A program made the position numbers and the translations under genes. From Flavobacteriaceae bacterium (GTDB lineage Bacteria; Bacteroidota; Bacteroidia; Flavobacteriales; Flavobacteriaceae): a DNA stretch of 5,121 bases. Below are positions 1 to 5,121 of this stretch, in pieces. Below the pieces are notes generated by a model, which saw only the letters and a list, made by a program, of their open reading frames with translations, was not told the DNA's origin and did not search any database. The stretch's first letter is position 1, and each line of letters opens with the position of its first letter. Location of the stretch: contig JAHRWC010000116.1 of assembly GCA_019090365.1 (NCBI GenBank), positions 1-5,121 of the forward strand, given 5' to 3'.

Positions 1-54
1 CCGAGATCTACACTTCTAGCTTCGTCGGCAGCGTCAGATGTGTATAAGAGACAG
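1..54 (+). other. Illumina Nextera i5 adapter left on contig end (artefact)
   Basis: This stretch is synthetic sequencing-library DNA. Bases 1-13 (CCGAGATCTACAC) are the 3' part of the P5 flow-cell oligonucleotide. Bases 14-21 (TTCTAGCT) sit where the 8-base i5 index belongs, and from memory match Nextera XT index S515. Bases 22-35 (TCGTCGGCAGCGTC) are the Nextera read-1 primer part, and bases 36-54, ending TATAAGAGACAG, are the 19-base Tn5 mosaic end. All parts are in the correct order with no gap, so chance similarity is excluded. Native DNA begins at about base 55. The window therefore starts at an assembly end that was not trimmed. The mosaic end comes from the tagmentation reagent and is not evidence of a transposon in the organism. 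Confidence 0.98.
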
Positions 55-967
55 AAATCCAGATTACTACACAATTGACACTAACAATGACATCAATCTT
101 TCCATTCCTAATGGTGCTAATAGTTTTATTTCTGAAGCAAAAGAAGGTACTATTACTGGAATTCCAAAAACATCTACCGATTACGAAACGATTCGAAATA
201 TTGATGAGCGAAAAAACAGATTAACAGAAGACAACTTAATATTTGCCACCAGTTTTGCTTGGACCAGAGATACGCGCGAAAATATTAACGACAATAGTTT
301 TTCAAGAATTCGTGGAAAATTAGAGTCGGTTGGAAACTTACTAAGGGGTATTTCAAACATTGCAGGCTTAGAAAAAAACAACAACGGAAATTATAATATT
401 TTGGGGGTTACCTTTTCGCAATATGTAAAAGTAGAGGGCGAATATATTAAACATTGGGATTTAGATCACAATAATATTTTAGCTTTTCGAAGTTTTGCTG
501 GAATAGCAATTCCTTATGGTAATAGCAATAGTATTCCTTTTACTCGTAGTTATTTTGCTGGAGGCGCGAATGATAATAGAGGATGGAAACCATATGATTT
601 AGGCCCTGGAAGTAGTGGTAGTATCAATGAGTTTAATGAGGCAAATTTAAAATTAGCTTTTAACGTTGAATACAGGTATACAATTATTGGGGCAATAAAA
701 GGTGCATTTTTTGTTGATGCTGGAAATATTTGGAATGCAATGGATAATGTAAATGATGAAGCATCTCGTTTTACAAGCTTAACAGATCTTAAAGACATTG
801 CAGTTGCCTCTGGATTGGGGTTAAGATATGATTTTGGGTTTTTTGTATTACGTCTAGATGTAGGATTTAAAACCTACGATCCTGCTAGGCTAGAAGGGGA
901 AAGATGGATTAAAGATTATAATTTTGGAAATGCTGTTTATAACATAGGTATTAACTACCCTTTTTAA
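55..967 (+). CDS. Omp85-family outer-membrane assembly protein (BamA/TamA-like), 3' part only
   Basis: This is the C-terminal beta-barrel part of an Omp85-family protein, the family that inserts or exports proteins at the outer membrane. About 303 native residues remain; the 5' part, which would carry POTRA domains, lies beyond the contig end. Numbering from the adapter-derived ATG at 38, the family marks are AGGANDNRGW at residues 174-183 (the loop-6 RG[F/Y/W] motif of the barrel lumen), FFVDAGNIW at 224-232, the strand pair GLGLRYDFGFFVLRLDVGF at 259-277, and a barrel end closing in Tyr-Pro-Phe with a terminal Phe, as expected of a beta-signal. The reading frame stays open across the adapter, so an ATG at 38 looks like a start, but residues 1-6 (MCIRDR) are adapter translation. 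The sub-family is uncertain. The TamA-like lipoprotein TamL of Bacteroidota is a plausible identity, but the N-terminal cysteine that would show it is missing from this contig. The gene ends 37 bases before fbaA on the same strand. Confidence 0.85.
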
Positions 968-980
968 TACTTTTATTTAT

Positions 981-988
981 TATTTTTG
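981..988 (+). promoter_or_regulatory. candidate Bacteroidota -7 promoter box before fbaA
   Basis: TATTTTTG is an exact match to the Bacteroidota -7 consensus TAnnTTTG and lies 16 bases before the fbaA start, in the 37-base gap after the Omp85 gene. I see no convincing -33 TTTG/TTG partner 19-22 bases upstream, and the surrounding DNA is T-rich, so a chance match is possible. If it is real, the fbaA leader would be only about 10 bases long. Otherwise fbaA would be read from a promoter further upstream. Confidence 0.35.
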
Positions 989-1004
989 CTTAAAATTAAA
1001 CTTA

Positions 1005-2072
1005 ATGAGTCATTCAATACAACCTGGAGTTGCTACCGGTAAAGAAGTTCAAAAAATACATCAATATGCAAAAGAAAAAGGTTTTGCATTACCCGCTGTC
1101 AATGTAATTGGGTCTAGTAGCGTCAATGCTGTTTTAGAAACTGCTGCTGCCTTAAATTCTCCTGTTATTATTCAATTTTCAAATGGAGGAGCTCATTTTA
1201 ATGCAGGTAAAGGCCTTTCAAATGAAAACCAAAAAGCTGCAATTGCTGGTGGTGTTGCTGGAGCAAAACATATTCATGAATTAGCTAAGACATATGGAGC
1301 AACTGTAATTCTTCATACAGATCATTGTGCTAAAAAACTATTACCGTGGATTGATGGATTGATGGATGCTGGTGAAGAATATTTTAAAGAAACTGGGAAA
1401 CCGCTTTATAGTTCTCATATGATAGATCTTTCCGAAGAGCCTATCGAAGAAAATATTGAAATATGTAAAAGTTATTTAGAAAGAATGTCTAAAATAGGCA
1501 TGACTTTAGAAATAGAATTAGGTATTACTGGTGGTGAAGAAGATGGTGTTGACAATAGTGATGTTGACTCATCAAAATTGTACACACAACCTGAAGAAGT
1601 TGCTTATGCTTATGAAGAATTAATGAAAGTAAGTGATCAATTTACAATTGCTGCTGCTTTCGGAAATGTTCATGGAGTATATAAACCAGGAAATGTTGAG
1701 CTTACACCAATTATTTTAAAAAATTCACAAGAATTCGTTCAGAAAAAATACAATACAGGACATAATCCAATCGATTTTGTTTTTCACGGCGGAAGTGGAT
1801 CTACACTTGCTGAAATTAGAGAAGCAATTGGCTATGGAGTTGTAAAAATGAACATAGATACAGATTTACAATTTGCCTATAATGAAGGTATTCGTGATTA
1901 TATGAATACAAATATTGATTACCTTAGAACCCAAATTGGTAATCCTGAAGGAGATGAACTTCCTAATAAAAAGTATTATGATCCAAGAAAATGGTTGCGT
2001 GAAGGAGAGTCTACTTTTAGAAAAAGACTAGAACAAGCATTTGAAGATCTAAACAACGTAAATACATTATAA
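1005..2072 (+). CDS. fbaA: class II fructose-bisphosphate aldolase
   Basis: This zinc-dependent cytosolic enzyme splits fructose-1,6-bisphosphate into dihydroxyacetone phosphate and glyceraldehyde-3-phosphate, or joins them in gluconeogenesis. At 355 residues it is full length (E. coli FbaA has 359) and of the E. coli-like class IIA. Active-site residues are all visible: HTDH at 104-107 with the catalytic Asp106 and zinc ligand His107; the LEIELGITGGEEDGVDN stretch at 168-184, with Glu171 and the Glu178/Glu179 pair that aligns with the catalytic glutamate loop; zinc ligands His223 in FGNVHG and His261 in FHGGSGS; and the phosphate/substrate-binding MNIDTD at 282-287. The C-terminal NKKYYDPRKWLREGE also matches the E. 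coli enzyme. The ATG at 1005 gives the expected N-terminus; no Shine-Dalgarno is present, which is normal for Bacteroidota. Only 15 bases separate it from accD, so the two probably share a transcript. Residue equivalences to E. coli are from memory, with a constant offset of about three. Confidence 0.97.
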   Translation: MSHSIQPGVATGKEVQKIHQYAKEKGFALPAVNVIGSSSVNAVLETAAALNSPVIIQFSNGGAHFNAGKGLSNENQKAAIAGGVAGAKHIHELAKTYGATVILHTDHCAKKLLPWIDGLMDAGEEYFKETGKPLYSSHMIDLSEEPIEENIEICKSYLERMSKIGMTLEIELGITGGEEDGVDNSDVDSSKLYTQPEEVAYAYEELMKVSDQFTIAAAFGNVHGVYKPGNVELTPIILKNSQEFVQKKYNTGHNPIDFVFHGGSGSTLAEIREAIGYGVVKMNIDTDLQFAYNEGIRDYMNTNIDYLRTQIGNPEGDELPNKKYYDPRKWLREGESTFRKRLEQAFEDLNNVNTL

Positions 2073-2087
2073 CCAAAATTATAAATT

Positions 2088-2954
2088 ATGAGTTGGTTTA
2101 AAAGAACTAAAAAAGGAATTCACACTCCTACAGAAGATAAAAAAGATGTTCCTAAAGGACTTTGGTATAAATCCCCTACTGGAAAAGTAATAGACACAAA
2201 AGAGTTAGAACAAAACTTTTATGTAAGTCCAGAAGACGGTTATCATGTTCGTATTGGAAGCAAAGAATATTTCGAAATATTATTTGATGATAATAAGTTT
2301 ACTGAATTTGATAAGGACATAACATCTAAAGATCCTTTAAAATTTGAGGATACAAAAAAGTACACTCAACGTCTTAAAGATGCAACTGAAAAAACAAAAC
2401 TAAATGATGCTGTAAGAACTGCTGTAGGTAAATCTATGGGAGAAGATCTTGTAATTGCATGTATGGATTTTGGTTTTATAGGTGGATCAATGGGAAGTGT
2501 TGTTGGTGAAAAAATAGCTAGAGCTGCAGAATATTCATTGAAGAAAAAAATACCTTTAATGATAATTTCAAAAAGTGGTGGAGCCCGAATGATGGAAGCT
2601 GCATTATCTTTAATGCAATTAGCTAAAACTAGTGTGAAATTAGCACAGTTAGCTGAAGCCAAGGTTCCTTACATTTCTTTATGTACTGATCCAACAACCG
2701 GTGGAACAACTGCTTCATTTGCAATGCTAGGTGATATCAATATAAGTGAACCTGGAGCCCTTGTTGCTTTCGCTGGACCTAGAGTTGTAAGAGATACAAC
2801 TGGAAAAGAACTTCCAGAAGGGTTTCAAAGAGCTGAGTTTTTACAAGAGCATGGGTTTTTAGATTTTATCACTCATCGAAAAGATTTAAAACTAAGAATA
2901 AATCAATATTTAGATTTAATATTAAATCGACCTCTTAGAAAAGTTAATGCATAA
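2088..2954 (+). CDS. accD: acetyl-CoA carboxylase carboxyltransferase subunit beta, without zinc-ribbon cysteines
   Basis: AccD forms, with AccA, the carboxyltransferase that moves CO2 from carboxybiotin on AccB to acetyl-CoA, making malonyl-CoA for fatty-acid synthesis in the cytosol. The 288-residue protein has the crotonase-fold carboxyltransferase core: GGSMGS at 132-137 and SGGARMMEA at 163-171 (oxyanion and CoA-binding glycines), [11 protein letters not shown] at 200-210, and the [20 protein letters not shown] segment from 215. The N-terminus (MSWFKR, then [13 protein letters not shown]) aligns with the start of E. coli AccD, but the four zinc-ribbon cysteines (C27, C30, C46 and C49 in E. 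coli) are absent. Ser29 and Ser47 replace two of them, Asp50 a third, and the fourth position is deleted. The only cysteines are Cys125 and Cys199, both in the core. From memory, other flavobacterial AccD proteins share this, so it is probably a lineage trait and not damage. A hairpin terminator starts two bases after the stop codon; accA is not in this window. Confidence 0.97.
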   Translation: MSWFKRTKKGIHTPTEDKKDVPKGLWYKSPTGKVIDTKELEQNFYVSPEDGYHVRIGSKEYFEILFDDNKFTEFDKDITSKDPLKFEDTKKYTQRLKDATEKTKLNDAVRTAVGKSMGEDLVIACMDFGFIGGSMGSVVGEKIARAAEYSLKKKIPLMIISKSGGARMMEAALSLMQLAKTSVKLAQLAEAKVPYISLCTDPTTGGTTASFAMLGDINISEPGALVAFAGPRVVRDTTGKELPEGFQRAEFLQEHGFLDFITHRKDLKLRINQYLDLILNRPLRKVNA

Positions 2955-2955
2955 T

Positions 2956-2988
2956 AAAAAAAGCTACTCAAATGAGTAGCTTTTTTTT
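2956..2988. terminator. probable bidirectional intrinsic terminator between accD and the convergent lipoprotein gene
   Basis: GCTACTC (2963-2969) pairs perfectly with GAGTAGC (2974-2980) around an AAAT loop. Seven A's (2956-2962) precede the stem and eight T's (2981-2988) follow it. On the + strand this is a stem followed by a U-tract, ending the fbaA-accD transcript. On the - strand the A-tract becomes the U-tract, ending the lipoprotein transcript, whose stop codon is at 3008-3010. The symmetry and the position between convergent genes support action in both directions. Confidence 0.9.
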
Positions 2989-3007
2989 ATATGAAATAGG
3001 GTTAAAA

Positions 3008-3844
3008 TTAACCTCCTATTATAATTGGAAATTCTTGGCCATTAAAAATTAATGTTGCTAAGTTATCACATTCACCATCTCCAAAATCAATTGCTCCTGT
3101 AAGTAATTGTTGTGTAATTTCAATTCTTCCACTCACTAAATAAATACAAGATAGTTTTCTTATTAATGGTGTTATTACTTCTCCACTTCTTGAAAATCCA
3201 TTAGAAAAAGTAGTTTCCCAATTTCCAGTAACACTATAGACATTATCAGTCCATGTTCCACTTCCAACACCTTCTGTCCATTCAGCAATTCTGAAAGCTT
3301 CACGAGTAGCTGTAATATCTGTATTAGATAAATTAACAGTTATTGTTTCATTGACTGTAGATTGAGGATTTCCATTATCATTTTCTATTTCACGTAACAC
3401 AGTCCCTCCACCTGAAACTCCATGAGTATTATAGGTGAAATTTTCGTAGTTATATTGAATAGTTCTTGAACCATTAACTATGGCATTATAGGTTAAATTA
3501 ATTTTACCCGATACTACACTTCCATTATTTAAGGTACATGAATCACCAAAGTCAAGAACAATCATTCCTCCTCCTGCTCCATCAGGATTTATAGTAATTG
3601 TAGTACAAGCTGGAAAAAATGTAACCATAGAAGCTCTTCCTTCTTCAGATTCTACATATCCATTTTCCATAATATTTAGTGAATTTTCAACAATATTATC
3701 TACTTGCGCAGCTCTTGTAGTATCTTCTATTGATAAATTATCGTCTTCAATAACATCATCATTATCATCGCTACTACAGGAAATAAATAATACACTAATA
3801 ATTAAAAACATTAATAACTTTGTGTTGTTTGTAAATACTTTCAT
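3008..3844 (-). CDS. predicted surface-exposed lipoprotein of unknown function
   Basis: I do not recognise a named domain in this 278-residue protein. The first 22 residues form a lipoprotein signal peptide: basic/polar start, hydrophobic core LLMFLIISVLF, then Ile-Ser before Cys23, the residue expected to be lipidated. The mature end C-S-S-D-D-N-D-D resembles the Ser-Asp-Asp type of lipoprotein export signal reported in Flavobacterium and Bacteroides, so placement on the outer face of the outer membrane is likely (inference). An acidic linker to about residue 40 follows. The rest is rich in Asn, Thr, Gly and alternating hydrophobic residues, suggesting beta structure. Two cysteine pairs stand out: Cys80/Cys103 and Cys233/Cys259, each ending in a DFGD-x(1-2)-Cys motif (DFGDSC at 98-103, DFGDGEC at 253-259), with VSGKI at 111-115 and VSGRI at 237-241. 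This looks like a duplicated unit and possibly two disulfides. I recall similar unnamed flavobacterial lipoproteins. The gene stands alone, convergent with accD and divergent from rpsO; no strong promoter is visible for it. Confidence 0.85.
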   Translation of the reverse strand: MKVFTNNTKLLMFLIISVLFISCSSDDNDDVIEDDNLSIEDTTRAAQVDNIVENSLNIMENGYVESEEGRASMVTFFPACTTITINPDGAGGGMIVLDFGDSCTLNNGSVVSGKINLTYNAIVNGSRTIQYNYENFTYNTHGVSGGGTVLREIENDNGNPQSTVNETITVNLSNTDITATREAFRIAEWTEGVGSGTWTDNVYSVTGNWETTFSNGFSRSGEVITPLIRKLSCIYLVSGRIEITQQLLTGAIDFGDGECDNLATLIFNGQEFPIIIGG

Positions 3845-3958
3845 ATCTCTTAAGTTTTATTATTGATAATACTATGACTATAAAAACGTAAAAAAGTTTG
3901 AAATCATACATAAAATAATAAAAACTGCTATTATTTTAAAATTATTAATAAGATTTTG

Positions 3959-3966
3959 TATTTTTG
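3959..3966 (+). promoter_or_regulatory. probable rpsO promoter, Bacteroidota -7 box
   Basis: TATTTTTG matches the Bacteroidota -7 consensus TAnnTTTG exactly and lies in the intergenic region 57 bases before the rpsO ATG. The -33 element is poor: TTTT at 3934-3937, 21 bases upstream, is at the right distance but lacks the G. Transcription would start at about 3971-3974, giving a leader of about 50 bases that begins close to the hairpin at 3973-3991. The change from AT-only sequence to GCCGCCTG just after the box also suits a start region. Confidence 0.6.
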
Positions 3967-3972
3967 CCGCCT

Positions 3973-3991
3973 GATTACCATAGCGGTAGTC
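3973..3991 (+). promoter_or_regulatory. hairpin in the rpsO leader, candidate S15 autoregulatory element
   Basis: GATTACC (3973-3979) pairs with GGTAGTC (3985-3991) around the five-base loop ATAGC, seven pairs including one U-G wobble. It lies near the predicted 5' end of the rpsO mRNA, 32 bases before the ATG. S15 represses its own synthesis through leader RNA in several bacterial groups, each with a different structure, so a control role is possible. The adjacent U-G/G-C pairs typical of S15 sites are not clearly formed here. No run of T's follows, so it is not a terminator. Confidence 0.4.
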
Positions 3992-4023
3992 TGTACATAA
4001 AAATCATTTAAATAAATATTGGA

Positions 4024-4293
4024 ATGTATTTAACACCAGAAAAAAAAGAAGCGCTTTTTGCAAAACACGGAAAATCAAAAAATGATACCGGTTCTGCGGA
4101 AGGACAAATTGCGTTGTTTACACATCGTATTGAGCACTTATCAGGACATCTTAAAAACAACCACAAGGATTACAACACAGAACGTTCTTTGGTTATGTTA
4201 GTAGGTAAAAGAAGATCTCTTTTAGATTACTTAATGAAGAAAGATATCTTAAGATATCGTGCCATAGTAAAAGAATTAGGATTACGTAAGTAA
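4024..4293 (+). CDS. rpsO: 30S ribosomal protein S15
   Basis: S15 is a primary binding protein of the 16S rRNA central domain: it binds the helix 20/21/22 junction early in assembly of the 30S platform and later contributes a bridge to the 50S subunit. The protein has 89 residues, the usual family length. The signature is complete: TGSAEGQIALFTHRIEHLSGHL at residues 22-43, then HKDYNTERSLVMLVGKRRSLLDYL at 47-70, and a basic end finishing LGLRK. The MYLT start is typical of flavobacterial S15. The ATG at 4024 fits the family start; a GGA directly before it is too close to act as a Shine-Dalgarno. A promoter and leader hairpin lie upstream and a strong terminator starts six bases after the stop codon, so this looks like a single-gene transcript, with pnp downstream. 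Confidence 0.98.
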   Translation: MYLTPEKKEALFAKHGKSKNDTGSAEGQIALFTHRIEHLSGHLKNNHKDYNTERSLVMLVGKRRSLLDYLMKKDILRYRAIVKELGLRK

Positions 4294-4299
4294 TAATTG

Positions 4300-4330
4300 A
4301 ATGGGGCTTTATGCCCCATTTTATTTTTAT
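4300..4330 (+). terminator. intrinsic terminator after rpsO
   Basis: AATGGGGC (4300-4307) pairs perfectly with GCCCCATT (4313-4320) around the loop TTTAT, giving an eight-pair stem with a five-pair G/C block. A T-rich tail, TTATTTTTAT (4321-4330), follows. The stem begins six bases after the rpsO stop codon. It should separate most rpsO transcription from pnp, although read-through is possible. Confidence 0.92.
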
Positions 4331-4493
4331 GAGTTAAAAGTTCTGAAGTTATTTCAGAAAAAAATAGAAAAGCTACCTATAGGTTTTTCATTGGTCAAAC
4401 ACTACACACAACAACACAACCGCGTTCGATCATACTGTTCGAACGAAGACCAAAGTATAATCTGTCTGCAAATTGTAGACAAAAAAACAAATT
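4331..4493 (+). promoter_or_regulatory. structured pnp leader with three hairpins
   Basis: No gene is seen in this stretch of about 163 bases between the rpsO terminator and pnp. It holds three separate perfect or near-perfect hairpins: TTCTGAA/TTCAGAA (4341-4347 with 4353-4359), CGTTCGA/TCGAACG (4423-4429 with 4439-4445, nine-base loop), and GTCTGCA/TGTAGAC (4464-4470 with 4474-4480, one G-T pair). A ten-base palindrome, ACCTATAGGT, lies at 4375-4384. The last hairpin ends 13 bases before the pnp ATG and is followed by an A-rich unpaired stretch, a usual start context in Bacteroidota. I find no exact TAnnTTTG box, so the pnp promoter is not located. In E. coli a pnp leader stem is cut by RNase III and PNPase then lowers its own mRNA; similar control here is inference. 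Confidence 0.5.
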
Positions 4494-5121
4494 ATGATTC
4501 CAAAAGTTTTTAAAGAGGTCATAGACCTTGGTGATGGAAGAGAAATTTCTATCGAAACAGGAAAATTAGCAAAACAGGCACATGGATCTGTTGTTGTTCA
4601 ATCAGGAAAATGTATGATGCTTTGTACAGTTGTTTCCAATTACAAACAATCACCAGTTGATTTTTTACCATTAACGGTAGATTATCGTGAAAAGTTTGCA
4701 GCTGCAGGTCGTTATCCAGGTGGATTCTTCAAAAGAGAAGCAAGACCTAGTGATGGTGAAGTATTAACAATGCGTTTAGTGGATCGCGTATTACGTCCAT
4801 TATTTCCAAAAGATTATCATTCTGAAGTTCAAGTGATGATCCAATTAATGTCTCATGACGAAAATGTTATGCCAGACGCAATGGCTGGTTTAGCAGCATC
4901 AGCAGCAATCCAATTATCCGATTTCCCTTTTGAATGTGCTATCTCTGAAGCAAGAGTTGGACGTGTAAACGGTGAATTCGTTATTAACCCAACAAGAGCT
5001 CAATTAGCAGAATCTGACATCGATATGATGATTGGAGCTTCAGCTGATTCAGTAATGATGGTTGAAGGTGAAATGGATGAAATTTCTGAAGAAGAAATGG
5101 CAGACGCAATTAAATTTGCAC
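4494..5121 (+). CDS. pnp: polynucleotide phosphorylase (PNPase), 5' part, cut by the window end
   Basis: PNPase is the trimeric 3'-to-5' exoribonuclease that uses phosphate to release nucleoside diphosphates; it degrades mRNA and can add tails in reverse. The window holds 209 residues of a protein usually of about 700, and the frame is open at the right edge. What is seen is the first RNase PH-like domain: [20 protein letters not shown] at 23-42, [34 protein letters not shown] at 56-89 with the FFKRE substrate-channel motif at 78-82, and the [12 protein letters not shown] stretch at 94-105. The all-alpha linker, second RNase PH domain, KH and S1 domains would lie beyond the window. The ATG at 4494 follows an A-rich stretch and gives the common [20 protein letters not shown] start. 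Position after rpsO is a widespread arrangement. No frame breaks are seen. Confidence 0.97.
   Translation, partial: MIPKVFKEVIDLGDGREISIETGKLAKQAHGSVVVQSGKCMMLCTVVSNYKQSPVDFLPLTVDYREKFAAAGRYPGGFFKREARPSDGEVLTMRLVDRVLRPLFPKDYHSEVQVMIQLMSHDENVMPDAMAGLAASAAIQLSDFPFECAISEARVGRVNGEFVINPTRAQLAESDIDMMIGASADSVMMVEGEMDEISEEEMADAIKFA

Noticed and set aside
36..54. Tn5 mosaic end, which could be read as a transposon end or attachment site
   Set aside because: It is directly joined to the Nextera primer, index and P5 sequence, so it comes from library preparation and not from the genome.
181..384. Open frame of 67 codons on the - strand inside the Omp85 gene
   Set aside because: It is antisense to a confidently coding frame and has no family-like motifs.
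550..798. Open frame of 82 codons on the - strand inside the Omp85 gene
   Set aside because: It is the antisense shadow of the most conserved part of the Omp85 barrel.
2366..2662. Open frame of 98 codons on the - strand inside accD
   Set aside because: It is antisense to the conserved AccD core and lacks any independent support.
3883..3890. TACGTTTT on the - strand as a promoter box for the lipoprotein gene
   Set aside because: It misses the final G of TAnnTTTG and has no -33 partner; such near matches are common in AT-rich DNA.
4375..4384. Perfect palindrome ACCTATAGGT as an operator
   Set aside because: A single ten-base palindrome in a long leader is weak evidence; no second copy or known binding protein supports an operator call.
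4456..4461. TATAAT as a sigma-70 -10 box for pnp
   Set aside because: The E. coli-type box is not the Bacteroidota consensus, and no suitable -35 element is present; it is likely chance in AT-rich sequence.
4301..4513. Open frame of 70 codons on the + strand beginning MGLYAP
   Set aside because: It starts inside the rpsO terminator stem, runs through the structured leader and overlaps the pnp start in another frame; the protein has no recognisable features.

Overview
The window is AT-rich chromosomal DNA from a member of Bacteroidota, almost certainly class Flavobacteriia. The evidence is the fbaA-accD pair, an AccD of the flavobacterial type without zinc-ribbon cysteines, an S15 protein beginning MYLT, a lipoprotein with an acidic C-S-S-D-D-N-D-D mature end, TAnnTTTG promoter boxes, and A/T-rich start regions without Shine-Dalgarno sequences. 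Genus cannot be assigned by eye.

Layout. Bases 1-54 are not biological: they are an Illumina Nextera i5 adapter (P5 part, 8-base index, read-1 primer and transposon mosaic end) left on a contig end. Native DNA starts at about 55, inside the C-terminal beta-barrel of an Omp85-family (BamA/TamA-like) outer-membrane protein, 55-967. It is followed on the + strand by class II fructose-bisphosphate aldolase (fbaA, 1005-2072) and, 15 bases later, by the beta subunit of acetyl-CoA carboxylase carboxyltransferase (accD, 2088-2954), probably co-transcribed. A hairpin flanked by A and T tracts (2956-2988) probably ends transcription in both directions, because the next gene (3008-3844, - strand) is convergent. 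That gene encodes a predicted surface lipoprotein of unknown function. A 179-base divergent intergenic region follows, with a promoter and a leader hairpin for rpsO (ribosomal protein S15, 4024-4293). After an intrinsic terminator (4300-4330) comes a roughly 165-base leader with several hairpins, then pnp (polynucleotide phosphorylase, from 4494), which runs off the right edge.

How the genes relate. fbaA and accD serve central carbon flow: glycolysis/gluconeogenesis, then malonyl-CoA for fatty-acid synthesis. rpsO and pnp are a translation/RNA-turnover pair that is neighbouring in many bacteria; here they are separated by a terminator and a structured leader, which suggests that pnp has its own control. 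The Omp85 fragment and the lipoprotein belong to the cell envelope.

I see no mobile element, CRISPR array, tRNA, rRNA, defence system or biosynthetic cluster. This is mostly ordinary housekeeping sequence. The points worth a second look are the adapter and the false N-terminus it creates, the AccD without a zinc ribbon, the duplicated cysteine/DFGD motif in the lipoprotein, and the leader structures of rpsO and pnp.
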